The position numbers and the translations under genes are program-made. The notes beneath the pieces were generated by a model that saw only the letters and a list, made by a program, of their open reading frames with translations, searched no databases and was not told the origin of the DNA. 61,287 nt of DNA from Bacteroidales bacterium (GTDB lineage Bacteria; Bacteroidota; Bacteroidia; Bacteroidales; F082), in the NCBI GenBank assembly GCA_030690365.1, contig JAUYGX010000116.1, positions 1 to 61,287 on the forward strand, written 5' to 3'. Positions within the stretch are counted from its first letter, which is position 1. Each line of letters opens with the position of its first letter. Of the stretch, positions 46,194-54,887 are shown in pieces.

Positions 46194-47390
46194 ATGGAAA
46201 CGCTCCTCTTTTATGCACAATTGGTTCTTTTTCTGTATGTTACATCAACAATACTCATGTTACTTGCTTTTTCGGTAGCCAGCTTATTCCGCTACAAACC
46301 ACCCGCCGCAAAAGACGAAGTTTATCGAAAATTTGCAGTTTTGATTCCTGCTTATCAGGAAGATGATGTCATTTTGGAAGTGGTTACTGAAGCATTAAAA
46401 CAGCAATATCCCACAGATAAGTTTGATGTGGTGGTGATTGCTGACCATTTCAAAACCAAGACCTTAAACCATTTAAAAGAAACAAAGGCCATCATCCTGG
46501 CCCGAAATTTTGAAATCAGTACCAAATCAAGGGCCCTCAATTATGCCTTTGAACAACTTCCTGATCACTATGATGCCGTCTGTATTCTGGATGCTGACAA
46601 TATCATGGATCCAAAATTCCTGGCACAGGTAAACAGCGCCTTGAGTAATGGATTTATTGCTGTTCAGGGACATCGGGTAGCCAAGAATACAAATACCAAC
46701 TTTGCCGTTCTTGATGCCATCAGCGAGGAAATCAACAACAACATTTTTCGCCACGGACAGCGTTCTTTGGGGCTTTCTTCTACCCTGATTGGTAGTGCCA
46801 TGGCATTTGATTTCAAGTTTTTCAAAGAAATGATTGCCAAGGTGGAAGTGGTAGGTGGCTTTGATAAAGAAATAGAGATGCGCATTTTTGCAAAGAAGTT
46901 AACCATTGAATACTTGCCCGATGCCCTTGTTTATGACGAAAAAGTGCAAAATGCCCAGGTTTTTGGGAAACAACGCCGTCGTTGGCTTTCGGCCCAATTT
47001 CATTTTTTTGGAAAAAACCTGCTGCCTTCATTTAAAATGATGGTCAGGGAAAATAATTTCGAATACTTTTTTAAATCGCTTCAATACATGCAATTACCCC
47101 GAATATTATTACTGGGTTTGCTGTTTTTCCTATCCATCATCACCTGGATTTTTTACATACATCCATGGAATTTGTTGTGGTCGTTGGACCTAATACTTTT
47201 AATTTTAGTATTTGTATTTGCTATACCGGGGAAATTTTATACTTTTAGAACATTAAAAGCCATGTGGGCATTACCTCTTGGTTTTTTGTCGATGTTGGGA
47301 TCGTTGTTAAAAATGCGAAAAGCGAATGACAGCTTTATTCACACAAAGCACACGTACAACGCTTTTCAAATTAAAAAGAAAAAAAAATAA
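46194..47390 (+). CDS. Family 2 glycosyltransferase, module copy 2 (membrane)
   Basis: 398 residues, paralogous to the protein at 44023: an N-terminal helix (LLFYAQLVLFLYVTSTILML), the GT2 core AVLIPAYQEDDVILEVV, AVCILDADNIMDP, SEEINNNIFRHGQRSLGLSSTLIGS, GGFDKEIEMRI, QRRRW, and C-terminal helices. The start is 3 bases after the previous stop. It ends in a lysine-rich tail. Confidence 0.88.
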   Translation: METLLFYAQLVLFLYVTSTILMLLAFSVASLFRYKPPAAKDEVYRKFAVLIPAYQEDDVILEVVTEALKQQYPTDKFDVVVIADHFKTKTLNHLKETKAIILARNFEISTKSRALNYAFEQLPDHYDAVCILDADNIMDPKFLAQVNSALSNGFIAVQGHRVAKNTNTNFAVLDAISEEINNNIFRHGQRSLGLSSTLIGSAMAFDFKFFKEMIAKVEVVGGFDKEIEMRIFAKKLTIEYLPDALVYDEKVQNAQVFGKQRRRWLSAQFHFFGKNLLPSFKMMVRENNFEYFFKSLQYMQLPRILLLGLLFFLSIITWIFYIHPWNLLWSLDLILLILVFVFAIPGKFYTFRTLKAMWALPLGFLSMLGSLLKMRKANDSFIHTKHTYNAFQIKKKKK

Positions 47391-47401
47391 TACCAAAACC
47401 A

Positions 47402-48559
47402 ATGAAAATAGGAATCGAAGGTCAAAGGTTGTTTAGAACAAAAAAACATGGCATGGACATGGTAGCTTTGGAATTGATTAACGAACTACAGAAACTTGAT
47501 CATGAAAATGAGTACGTTGTGTTTGTTAAACCTGACAAAGATATCCATACCCTAAAATCTACCCCTAATTTTAAAATCGTGGAATTGGGTGGTGGTCCTT
47601 ACCCTGCCTGGGAACAATGGGCGTTGCCAAGAGCCGCCAAAAAGGAAGGATGCCACATTTTGCACTGCACCAGCAATACGGCTCCCATATATTCTGATAT
47701 TCCGCTGGTGGTAACCTTGCACGATATCATTTACATGGAAAGTATCAGTTTATTTAAAAAATCCGGCACCTGGTACCAAAAGGCTGGTAACATGTATCGT
47801 CGATTTGTGGTGCCACCCATCGTACGAAAAAGTGACAAGATCATTACAGTTTCACATTTTGAGAAAAACCGCATCGCCGATTTCTTTGGAATTTCACACG
47901 ATGACAACCGCCTCGTAGCCATCTATAATGGTGTAAGCGAACACTTTAAACCAATTACCGATCAAAAAGAGCTCGATCGGGTAAAAAGCAAATACCACCT
48001 CCCCGATCGTTTTCTTTTCTTTCTGGGAAATACCGATCCCAAAAAAAATACTCCTGGTACCTTAAAGGCATTTTCCGATTATCTGAAAAAATCCAACGAT
48101 CAGGATCTCTATCTGGTGATGCTTGACTATGAACGTGGTTCTCTGGAAAAAATACTCTCCGACATTGGTAACAAATCGTTGATCGACCGGATACTACTTA
48201 CAGGATATGTGGTAAATACCGATTTACCAGCTATTTACAACCTGTGTAAAGTATTCTTATATCCCTCGTTGCGCGAAAGTTTTGGGATACCTATGTTGGA
48301 AGCCATGCGTTGCGGAACACCGGTAATTACTTCCAATACGTCCTCCATGCCTGAAGTATCGGGCGATGCAGCCTACATTGTGGATCCGTATAAACCAGAA
48401 GAAATAACTGTAGGTATCGAAAAAATCCTGTCCGACAATGCTTTAAGAGATGATTTAAGAACAAAAGGCCTCTTACAGGCAGAAAAATTTTCGTGGAAAC
48501 ACATGGCAGAAAATGTGTTGAAACTTTATCATGAAGTTTACCAAAATCACACTAAATAA
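47402..48559 (+). CDS. Family 4 glycosyltransferase
   Basis: 385 residues with the GT-B fold of family GT4: N-terminal KIGIEGQRLFRTKKHGMDMV, a nucleotide-sugar site FFLGNTDPKKNTPGTLKAF, and the E-x7-E region LRESFGIPMLEAMRCGTPVITSNTSSMPEV. It is a retaining transferase, probably mannosyl- or glucosyl-like, with specificity not deducible. It starts 11 bases after the previous stop. Confidence 0.9.
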   Translation: MKIGIEGQRLFRTKKHGMDMVALELINELQKLDHENEYVVFVKPDKDIHTLKSTPNFKIVELGGGPYPAWEQWALPRAAKKEGCHILHCTSNTAPIYSDIPLVVTLHDIIYMESISLFKKSGTWYQKAGNMYRRFVVPPIVRKSDKIITVSHFEKNRIADFFGISHDDNRLVAIYNGVSEHFKPITDQKELDRVKSKYHLPDRFLFFLGNTDPKKNTPGTLKAFSDYLKKSNDQDLYLVMLDYERGSLEKILSDIGNKSLIDRILLTGYVVNTDLPAIYNLCKVFLYPSLRESFGIPMLEAMRCGTPVITSNTSSMPEVSGDAAYIVDPYKPEEITVGIEKILSDNALRDDLRTKGLLQAEKFSWKHMAENVLKLYHEVYQNHTK

Positions 48560-48566
48560 ATCTGAA

Positions 48567-49772
48567 ATGATAAAAAATAGAGACATAATCGTGGTGGGAC
48601 TTGCTGCTCTCGACAGTCGCATTGGCAGCAATGTAATCAACCTGGCGCATGAATTTGCACGAAACAACAGGGTCCTCTATGTAAATTATCCAATCGACAG
48701 ATTTACATTGTGGCGCGAGAAAAACGATCCTCTTATTCAAAACAGAATGAACAGGATGAAGAACAAGGAGCCCAACCTGGTAAAACTGGAGGAGAACTTC
48801 TGGACTTTATATCCGGAAACTGTACTTGAATCAATCAGCCAGCTCCCGGTTAACTGGCTATTCGATATCCTGAATAAAATCAACAATAATCGCCAGGCCA
48901 GAGAAATAAGAAAAGCCATAAAAACACTTGATTTTAAAGATATTATAATATTTAATGACACGGATATGTTCCGCAGTTTCTACCTGAAAGAACTCATTGG
49001 AACAAAAACGTACGTCTATTATACACGCGATAATATGATCGCAGTGGATTTTTGGAAGACTCAGGGCATCAGAACAGAAGCTGCCTTGATGGCAAAAGCC
49101 GATTTGGTGGTTGCCAACTCAACCTATCTGGCCGAACTGGCCGGGAAATTCAATAAGAACTCCTATTATGTGGGTCAGGGTTGTGATGTGAGCCTTTTCG
49201 ACAGTACACTGATCAAAAAACCACCAGTTGACATGGAACCAATCCTATCCCTAAAAAAACCAATTATCGGATATATCGGAGTTTTGTTTCAGCTACGGTT
49301 AGACATCCAGGTGCTTGAGTTTCTGGCCCAGAGCCGCCCGGATTGGAGTTTCGTATTTGTAGGTCCTGAAGACGAAGCATTTAGTGCCAGTGAACTCCAC
49401 CAGCAGGACAATGTGTTTTTTCTGGGAAGTAAACAAATGGAAGAACTTCCTGCTTATCTAAACTATTTTGATGTGGCCTTGAATCCACAAAAACTCAACG
49501 AGGTAACCATTGGCAATTATCCACGTAAAATAGATGAATATCTAGCCATGGGCAAGCCAACGGTGGCTACCAAAACTGAGGCTATGAGTGTTTTTGCTGA
49601 TTATACCTATCTGGCTGTAACCAAAGAAGATTACCTTGAACTGGTTGAAGTTGCATTAAAAGAAAATTCACCGGAACGTGAAAAAGAACGTGAAAAATTT
49701 GCCCGAAGCCATACATGGGAAGCCAACACCAATGAAATTTTTAAAAGAATTGAACAGGTTGAAAAAGCTTAA
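48567..49772 (+). CDS. GT-B-type glycosyltransferase (GT4-like)
   Basis: About 401 residues. The N-terminal half (IIVVGLAALDSRIGSNVINLAHEFARNNRVLYVNYP) and C-terminal half (IIGYIGVLFQLRLDIQVLEFLAQSRPDWSFVFVGP, YLNYFDVALNPQ, KIDEYLAMGKPTVAT) fit GT-B transferases of the GT4/TuaH-like type. The frame is open from 48531, overlapping the previous gene; the ATG at 48567, 7 bases after the previous stop, is chosen. Confidence 0.85.
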   Translation: MIKNRDIIVVGLAALDSRIGSNVINLAHEFARNNRVLYVNYPIDRFTLWREKNDPLIQNRMNRMKNKEPNLVKLEENFWTLYPETVLESISQLPVNWLFDILNKINNNRQAREIRKAIKTLDFKDIIIFNDTDMFRSFYLKELIGTKTYVYYTRDNMIAVDFWKTQGIRTEAALMAKADLVVANSTYLAELAGKFNKNSYYVGQGCDVSLFDSTLIKKPPVDMEPILSLKKPIIGYIGVLFQLRLDIQVLEFLAQSRPDWSFVFVGPEDEAFSASELHQQDNVFFLGSKQMEELPAYLNYFDVALNPQKLNEVTIGNYPRKIDEYLAMGKPTVATKTEAMSVFADYTYLAVTKEDYLELVEVALKENSPEREKEREKFARSHTWEANTNEIFKRIEQVEKA

Positions 49773-49777
49773 ATATC

Positions 49778-50401
49778 ATGGAACTAATTTCAAAAATTAA
49801 ATCAAATCCAAAGCTAAAAAAACTGGCTCTGTATTTGTTAATGCCTAAAAATCAGGCGCGACCCAGGCTTTGGGTTACTTTATTTATCAATCCTTTTAAA
49901 CACCATAAAGGCAAAGGGTCGCTTATCAGGCATAGCGTACGGATGGATGTGATGCCCTTTAACTACTTTTCGCTGGGCGATAACTCCACCATCGAGGATT
50001 TTTCAACCATCAACAACGGTGTGGGTGATGTAACTATTGGTAATAACGTTCGCATCGGTTTGAGCAATACGCTCATTGGCCCCATCACCATCGGTAACGA
50101 CATCATGTTTGCACAGAATATCGTGCTTTCGGGGTTAAACCATGGGTATGAGGATATCAGCCTGCCCATCAGCGATCAACCAGTGACCACCAAACCCATT
50201 ATTATCCAGGATGAAGTGTGGATTGGTGCCAACGCGGTAATCACCGCAGGAGTAACTGTAGGTAAACACAGTATTGTAGCTGCGGGATCGGTGGTGGTAA
50301 AATCAGTCCCACCCTACTCCATCGTTGGTGGAAATCCTGCGAAGCTGTTAAAACAGTATAATCAATCCACAAAATCCTGGGAACGTGTTCTTGAGAAATA
50401 A
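49778..50401 (+). CDS. Hexapeptide-repeat acyltransferase
   Basis: 207 residues with a left-handed beta-helix made of hexapeptide repeats (DNSTIEDFSTINNG, VTIGNNVRIGLSNTLIGPITIGNDIMFAQN, DEVWIGANAVITAGVTVGKHSIVAAGSVVVKS) and the catalytic loop LNHGYED carrying the active-site His. This is the WbbJ/xenobiotic/maltose acetyltransferase type, likely O-acetylating a sugar of the repeat unit with acetyl-CoA. Confidence 0.9.
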   Translation: MELISKIKSNPKLKKLALYLLMPKNQARPRLWVTLFINPFKHHKGKGSLIRHSVRMDVMPFNYFSLGDNSTIEDFSTINNGVGDVTIGNNVRIGLSNTLIGPITIGNDIMFAQNIVLSGLNHGYEDISLPISDQPVTTKPIIIQDEVWIGANAVITAGVTVGKHSIVAAGSVVVKSVPPYSIVGGNPAKLLKQYNQSTKSWERVLEK

Positions 50402-50415
50402 CCAACCAATTAACT

Positions 50416-51204
50416 ATGAATAAAGTATTTACCTACCTACGATATTTCTTTGACTATATTAAACATGGAGAATTCAGGTTCTTGTATTATTCCATGGCCT
50501 ATGTAGTCAAAGGAGCCACACCCCGAAAGTCAAGGGTTTATAAGAGTAGTCTTGGGAAGTTTTACGTCCGGAAAGGAACCCTTGATTTTCAGTTTGGAAA
50601 TTACGCCTACGAATGGGAGGTTAAAAAATTTGTTTATAAATATGTGGATGATTATGAGGTGTTTCTCGATATTGGCGCCAATATCGGCGCCTATTCGATT
50701 CTGTTTGCCGGAAAAGGGCTTACTGGATTTGCCTTTGAACCTGTGAAGAGTAATCTGGAAGCCTTGACCAAAAATATTGAATTAAATCACATTGAAGATA
50801 AGGTAAAAATAATGCCTTGTGCTTTGGGAAGTTCAAAACAAATTGCCAATTTCACCTTTGATCCTGTAAATACAGGTGCTTCGCATTTAACCGACGACAA
50901 CATCGATGCCGAGATCATTGTAAATCCTGAATTTGAAGATATTCAGGTGAATACCCTGGATAACCTGGTAGAGTCGCTGAATATTGATCATAGCAAAAAG
51001 ATTCTGGTTAAAATAGATGTAGAAGGAATGGAAATCGACGTCTTAAGAGGCGCAAAACGATTTATTGAACAATACCCCAATCTCCTTATTGTAATGGAAT
51101 CGATACACAGCGGAAAAGAAAAGCTAACCATGGAATTGCTTTCAATTTGTGATTTTGAAATTTTCTACGTTGATGAATTAAACATGGCTGCCAGAAAAAA
51201 ATAA
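50416..51204 (+). CDS. FkbM-family methyltransferase
   Basis: 262 residues. The S-adenosylmethionine motif VFLDIGANIGAYSILFAGKG, motif II (FAFEPVKSNLEALTKNIELN) and the FkbM signature KIDVEGMEIDVLRGAKRFI are present. Such enzymes O-methylate sugar hydroxyls in polysaccharides and antibiotics. It lies between the acyltransferase and a membrane GT2, consistent with decoration of the same glycan. Confidence 0.9.
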   Translation: MNKVFTYLRYFFDYIKHGEFRFLYYSMAYVVKGATPRKSRVYKSSLGKFYVRKGTLDFQFGNYAYEWEVKKFVYKYVDDYEVFLDIGANIGAYSILFAGKGLTGFAFEPVKSNLEALTKNIELNHIEDKVKIMPCALGSSKQIANFTFDPVNTGASHLTDDNIDAEIIVNPEFEDIQVNTLDNLVESLNIDHSKKILVKIDVEGMEIDVLRGAKRFIEQYPNLLIVMESIHSGKEKLTMELLSICDFEIFYVDELNMAARKK

Positions 51205-51214
51205 AACTTGTACT

Positions 51215-52414
51215 ATGGAACCAATAAAAATCTTGTTTTGGGTGCTGATATTGATCGTTTTCTATGCTTACTTCGGCTACGGAATCCTGCTCTACGTATT
51301 GGTGTTGATTAAAAGATCGTTGTCATCGAAAAAAGGCAGGTTAAAAAATAATGCTGATTATGAACCAGAGGTAACCCTGTTTGTAGCGGCCTACAATGAG
51401 AAGGATTATGTAGATGCCAAGGTTGAGAATTCGTTTAACCTGAGTTATCCTAAAGATAAAGTTAAACAGGTTTGGGTAACGGATGGCTCCGATGATGGAA
51501 CTCCAGACATACTTAAAAAGTATAAAAATCAGGGTGTTGAGGTTTATCATGAAGATAAACGAGGTGGAAAAATTGGTGCCATGAACAGAGGAATGGCCTT
51601 TGTAAATACACCCATTGTCATTTTTTCTGATGGCAACACCATGCTGGGAAAAGAATCCATTCAGCGAATTGTAAATTTGTTTAAAGATCCAAAAGTAGGT
51701 TGCGTGTCTGGAGAAAAAAGAATTTTCAGTAAAGATAAAGATGCTGCCGTTGGATCAGAAGGCATTTATTGGAAATATGAATCTACCCTAAAAAAATGGG
51801 ATGCCGAACTGTATTCGGTTGTGGGAGCTGCCGGTGAGTTATTTGCCATCCGAACCGAGTTGTTTCAGGAGGTAGAAAAAGATACCCTTTTAGATGATTT
51901 TATCATTTCACTGCGCATTGCCATGAATGGATATACCATTCAATACGACCCCGAAGCCTATGCCATCGAAAGTGCTTCGGCCAACGTGAAAGAAGAATTA
52001 AAGCGTAAAGTCCGTATCGCCGCTGGTGGTATCCAAAGTATTTTCAGGTTAAGTCCATTATTAAATCCTTTCAAACACGGGGTGTTAAGTTTTCAGTTTA
52101 TTTCACACAGGGTACTTCGCTGGACAATCGCACCTTTGTCGTTGCCATTAATTCTTATGTTTAACTTCTTTCTGGCTGCTGATGCAGGATGGATGGATTT
52201 TTCAAACCTGTACGTTTGGTTATTAATGCTACAGGTACTTTTTTATCTTATGGCCATAATCGGTTGGGTGCTTGAAAACAAAGAACTTAAATCGAAGCTG
52301 TTTTTTATTCCTTATTACTTCTTTATCATGAACTATGCCGTTGTGCTGGGTATTAACCGTTATTTTAAAGGTCAGCAATCCGTCAATTGGGAAAGGGCAA
52401 AACGGGGATCATGA
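51215..52414 (+). CDS. Membrane-bound family 2 glycosyltransferase
   Basis: 399 residues. It has an N-terminal helix (ILFWVLILIVFYAYFGYGILLYVLVLI), a GT2 core (EVTLFVAAYNEKDYVDAKV, VTDGSDDGT, VIFSDGNTM, VVGAAGELFAIR, DDFIISLRI, and RKVRIAAGGIQSIFR at the QxxRW position without a clear match), and three C-terminal helices. It differs from the two duplicated membrane GT2 proteins. Its TGA stop overlaps the next ATG by ATGA. Confidence 0.85.
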   Translation: MEPIKILFWVLILIVFYAYFGYGILLYVLVLIKRSLSSKKGRLKNNADYEPEVTLFVAAYNEKDYVDAKVENSFNLSYPKDKVKQVWVTDGSDDGTPDILKKYKNQGVEVYHEDKRGGKIGAMNRGMAFVNTPIVIFSDGNTMLGKESIQRIVNLFKDPKVGCVSGEKRIFSKDKDAAVGSEGIYWKYESTLKKWDAELYSVVGAAGELFAIRTELFQEVEKDTLLDDFIISLRIAMNGYTIQYDPEAYAIESASANVKEELKRKVRIAAGGIQSIFRLSPLLNPFKHGVLSFQFISHRVLRWTIAPLSLPLILMFNFFLAADAGWMDFSNLYVWLLMLQVLFYLMAIIGWVLENKELKSKLFFIPYYFFIMNYAVVLGINRYFKGQQSVNWERAKRGS

Positions 52415-54042
52415 AAAAGTGGCTACTCATCGGTATTTTAATTATTGCTTTTGCCAACACCCATGTCCTTGGCCAATGCGATACCATTATTCCACGTGAA
52501 GCCACCATTATTGATGGAAACCAAATGAATCTGGTTCCCGGTAATTCCATCTGTCTTCAAGGCGGAGGACGCGATTTTTTACTGATTAAAAACATCCACG
52601 GAACCGCTGAAAATCCAATTGTTATAAAAAATTACAACGGACCTGTTTTGATTCAAACCTCAGGTAATTATGGTGTTAAGATTTCTAATTGTTCCTTTAT
52701 TCGAATGACTGGTTCAGGAAATATTGAGGTAAATTATGGCATTCAAATTCTGAGAGTTAATCAGGGAGCAGGAATATCTGTGACTGATCTGAGTACCAAT
52801 GTGGAGATCGACCACATGGAAATTGCCAACATACCCATTGGAGGTGTCTATGCAAAATCCGATCCTGACTGTAATTTCAATTCCACACGGGATAAATTTA
52901 CCATGTACAACTTTTTGTTGCACGATTGCTATTTACACGACATTGTAAATGAGGGACTTTACATCGGTAGCACTAAATATACAGGGCAAGGCTTTACCTG
53001 CGATGGTAAGGACACCCTCCTTTTTCCACACCTGATGGTAGGAACCCGCATTTATAACAATGTGGTCGAAAACACGGGATGGGATGGTATTCAGGTAAGT
53101 TCATCTTCAATGGATTGTGAGGTGTACAACAACATTGTCCGAAACGATTCTTATCTTGATTCACTCTATCAAATGTCTGGAATTATCATCGGTGGCGGCA
53201 GCCAATGCGATTGTTATAACAATCAGGTATTTGACGGTCACGGAGATGGCTTCGACATCTTTGGTCTTGGTAACATGAAGATTTATAACAACCTGATTGT
53301 GAATGCAGGAAGAACCTATAAACCGCAAGATCCGCTGGCTTTCAAACATGGAATTTATATTGGACAAACTGTAACCAGCCCTAATGCCACCTTCGATTTT
53401 TTCAATAACACCATTGTCAGCCCTAAATCAGACGGAATTAAATATTCAAACAACGAAGCCGTTAAAGCAAGGTTCATCAACAACCTGATCACCGATCCGG
53501 GCAGGCTGGCGGAAGAAGGCAATCAGGCGTATATAAACGGTACCCAGCCTGCAATCGAAAAAGTCACCAATTACTATGCCCCCGATAACGCTGCGGTAAG
53601 GTTTTTAAATCAAAGCCCCGATTTATACGACTTAAAGCCCAATTCGCCCGCCGTAAATTCGGGTACAAATCTCTTTAACGAAGGAATAGAAACTGACATG
53701 CTCGACCGGGAACGTCCATTTCATACTTATTATGATATCGGGGCCTACGAATGCCATGACCCGTTTGCATTTATTGATGATATGAATAAGGATGAAACAC
53801 TCATCATATTTCCAAATCCTGTTAAAACCAACCTGAGTATTATCACCGCCTTTTCCAGCGATGATGTATTGAAAATCAACGTTCTGAATTCAGAAGGTCG
53901 GTTAGAAGACATACTGCCCCCTGCATATGAAGTCAATCAGAACAAGTTAGTTATACAGCTCCGGGGACTTACCAAAGGATCTTATATTTTGGAAGTCATT
54001 ACAAAAAACACTACTTTTCATCGGAAATTTCTAGTTTTATAA
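52411..54042 (+). CDS. T9SS-exported right-handed beta-helix protein
   Basis: About 543 residues with a signal peptide (MKKWLLIGILIIAFANTHVL, then GQC). Repeated parallel beta-helix rungs follow (IKNIHGTAENPIVIKN, CEVYNNIVRNDS, MKIYNNLIVNAG, FDFFNNTIVSPK, ARFINNLITDPG), resembling polysaccharide lyase or C5-epimerase folds. The C-terminus is a type A T9SS sorting domain (IIFPNPVKTNLSII...GSYILEVITKNTTFHRKFLVL). A surface enzyme acting on the exported polysaccharide is a reasonable inference, but no catalytic residues are assigned. The start at 52411 forms an ATGA with the previous stop. Confidence 0.85.
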   Translation: MKKWLLIGILIIAFANTHVLGQCDTIIPREATIIDGNQMNLVPGNSICLQGGGRDFLLIKNIHGTAENPIVIKNYNGPVLIQTSGNYGVKISNCSFIRMTGSGNIEVNYGIQILRVNQGAGISVTDLSTNVEIDHMEIANIPIGGVYAKSDPDCNFNSTRDKFTMYNFLLHDCYLHDIVNEGLYIGSTKYTGQGFTCDGKDTLLFPHLMVGTRIYNNVVENTGWDGIQVSSSSMDCEVYNNIVRNDSYLDSLYQMSGIIIGGGSQCDCYNNQVFDGHGDGFDIFGLGNMKIYNNLIVNAGRTYKPQDPLAFKHGIYIGQTVTSPNATFDFFNNTIVSPKSDGIKYSNNEAVKARFINNLITDPGRLAEEGNQAYINGTQPAIEKVTNYYAPDNAAVRFLNQSPDLYDLKPNSPAVNSGTNLFNEGIETDMLDRERPFHTYYDIGAYECHDPFAFIDDMNKDETLIIFPNPVKTNLSIITAFSSDDVLKINVLNSEGRLEDILPPAYEVNQNKLVIQLRGLTKGSYILEVITKNTTFHRKFLVL

Positions 54043-54059
54043 TACTGAAGAACCAAATC

Positions 54060-54887
54060 ATGAAATATTCTGCCAATCTGTACAATTTTACAAAGAGAAA
54101 CCTGAAAAAAGTTTTTCTCAACGGTAGAAGGTTATTCTATTTTGGCAACAGATACGAATGCCCGGTTTGCAAAAACCATTTCAGAAAACTAATTCCCGGC
54201 GGTTTTAATGTAGAAATTATACGGGAACTGGAGATTATAGGTGCCGGATACCGACTAAACAATGTCTGTCCCTACTGCCTGAGTACCGACCGCGACAGGT
54301 TGGTGTATCTCTATCTGGACAAAGTGGCGTATCTTTTTAATAAAAAAAGTGAACTGTTGCATATAGGGCCGGAGCCATCATTGTACCGCATTTTTAAGAA
54401 AAATTCCAATCTGGGTTATACCTACGCCACCAAATATGAAGAAGGAACCTATTATCCAAAGGACATCGCTTTTTTCGATCTTTTGTCTGTACCCTATGTT
54501 GATAATAGGTTTGATGTAATTGTTTGTAATCATGTCCTTGAACATATAGAAGACGATACTCAAGCCATTCATGAGCTTTTCAGGGTATTAAAACCAGGAG
54601 GTTATGCCATTCTACAGGTGCCTGTTTCGTACAAAATAGAAAAAACTATAGAAGACTTTTCGATTGTTGATCCAAAAGAACGCCACGAAACCTACGGGCA
54701 GTTTGATCACGTTCGCATCTATGGACCTGATTATCAAAAGCGTTTGAAAAAGGCAGGTTTTGAGGTGGAAATTACAAGCCCGTTCAGGCAGGACTGGAAA
54801 ATTGGAAATTTGACGAAATACGCCCTCAACCAAAAAGAGCATTTGTTTGTGGCGCATAAACCACCAATCCTGGAGACGACTAAATGA
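54060..54887 (+). CDS. SAM-dependent methyltransferase with N-terminal zinc ribbon
   Basis: 275 residues. Cys34, Cys37, Cys70 and Cys73 form two CxxC knuckles (YECPVCKNHF; NVCPYCLSTDRDR), a likely zinc ribbon. The class I methyltransferase domain follows, with motif I altered (LLHIGPEPSLYRIF) and FDVIVCNHVLEHIEDDTQAIHELFRVLKPGG intact. The target is probably a sugar of the glycan, given its position. The stop overlaps the start of the histidine kinase (ATGA), so these two genes are translationally coupled. Confidence 0.85.
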   Translation: MKYSANLYNFTKRNLKKVFLNGRRLFYFGNRYECPVCKNHFRKLIPGGFNVEIIRELEIIGAGYRLNNVCPYCLSTDRDRLVYLYLDKVAYLFNKKSELLHIGPEPSLYRIFKKNSNLGYTYATKYEEGTYYPKDIAFFDLLSVPYVDNRFDVIVCNHVLEHIEDDTQAIHELFRVLKPGGYAILQVPVSYKIEKTIEDFSIVDPKERHETYGQFDHVRIYGPDYQKRLKKAGFEVEITSPFRQDWKIGNLTKYALNQKEHLFVAHKPPILETTK

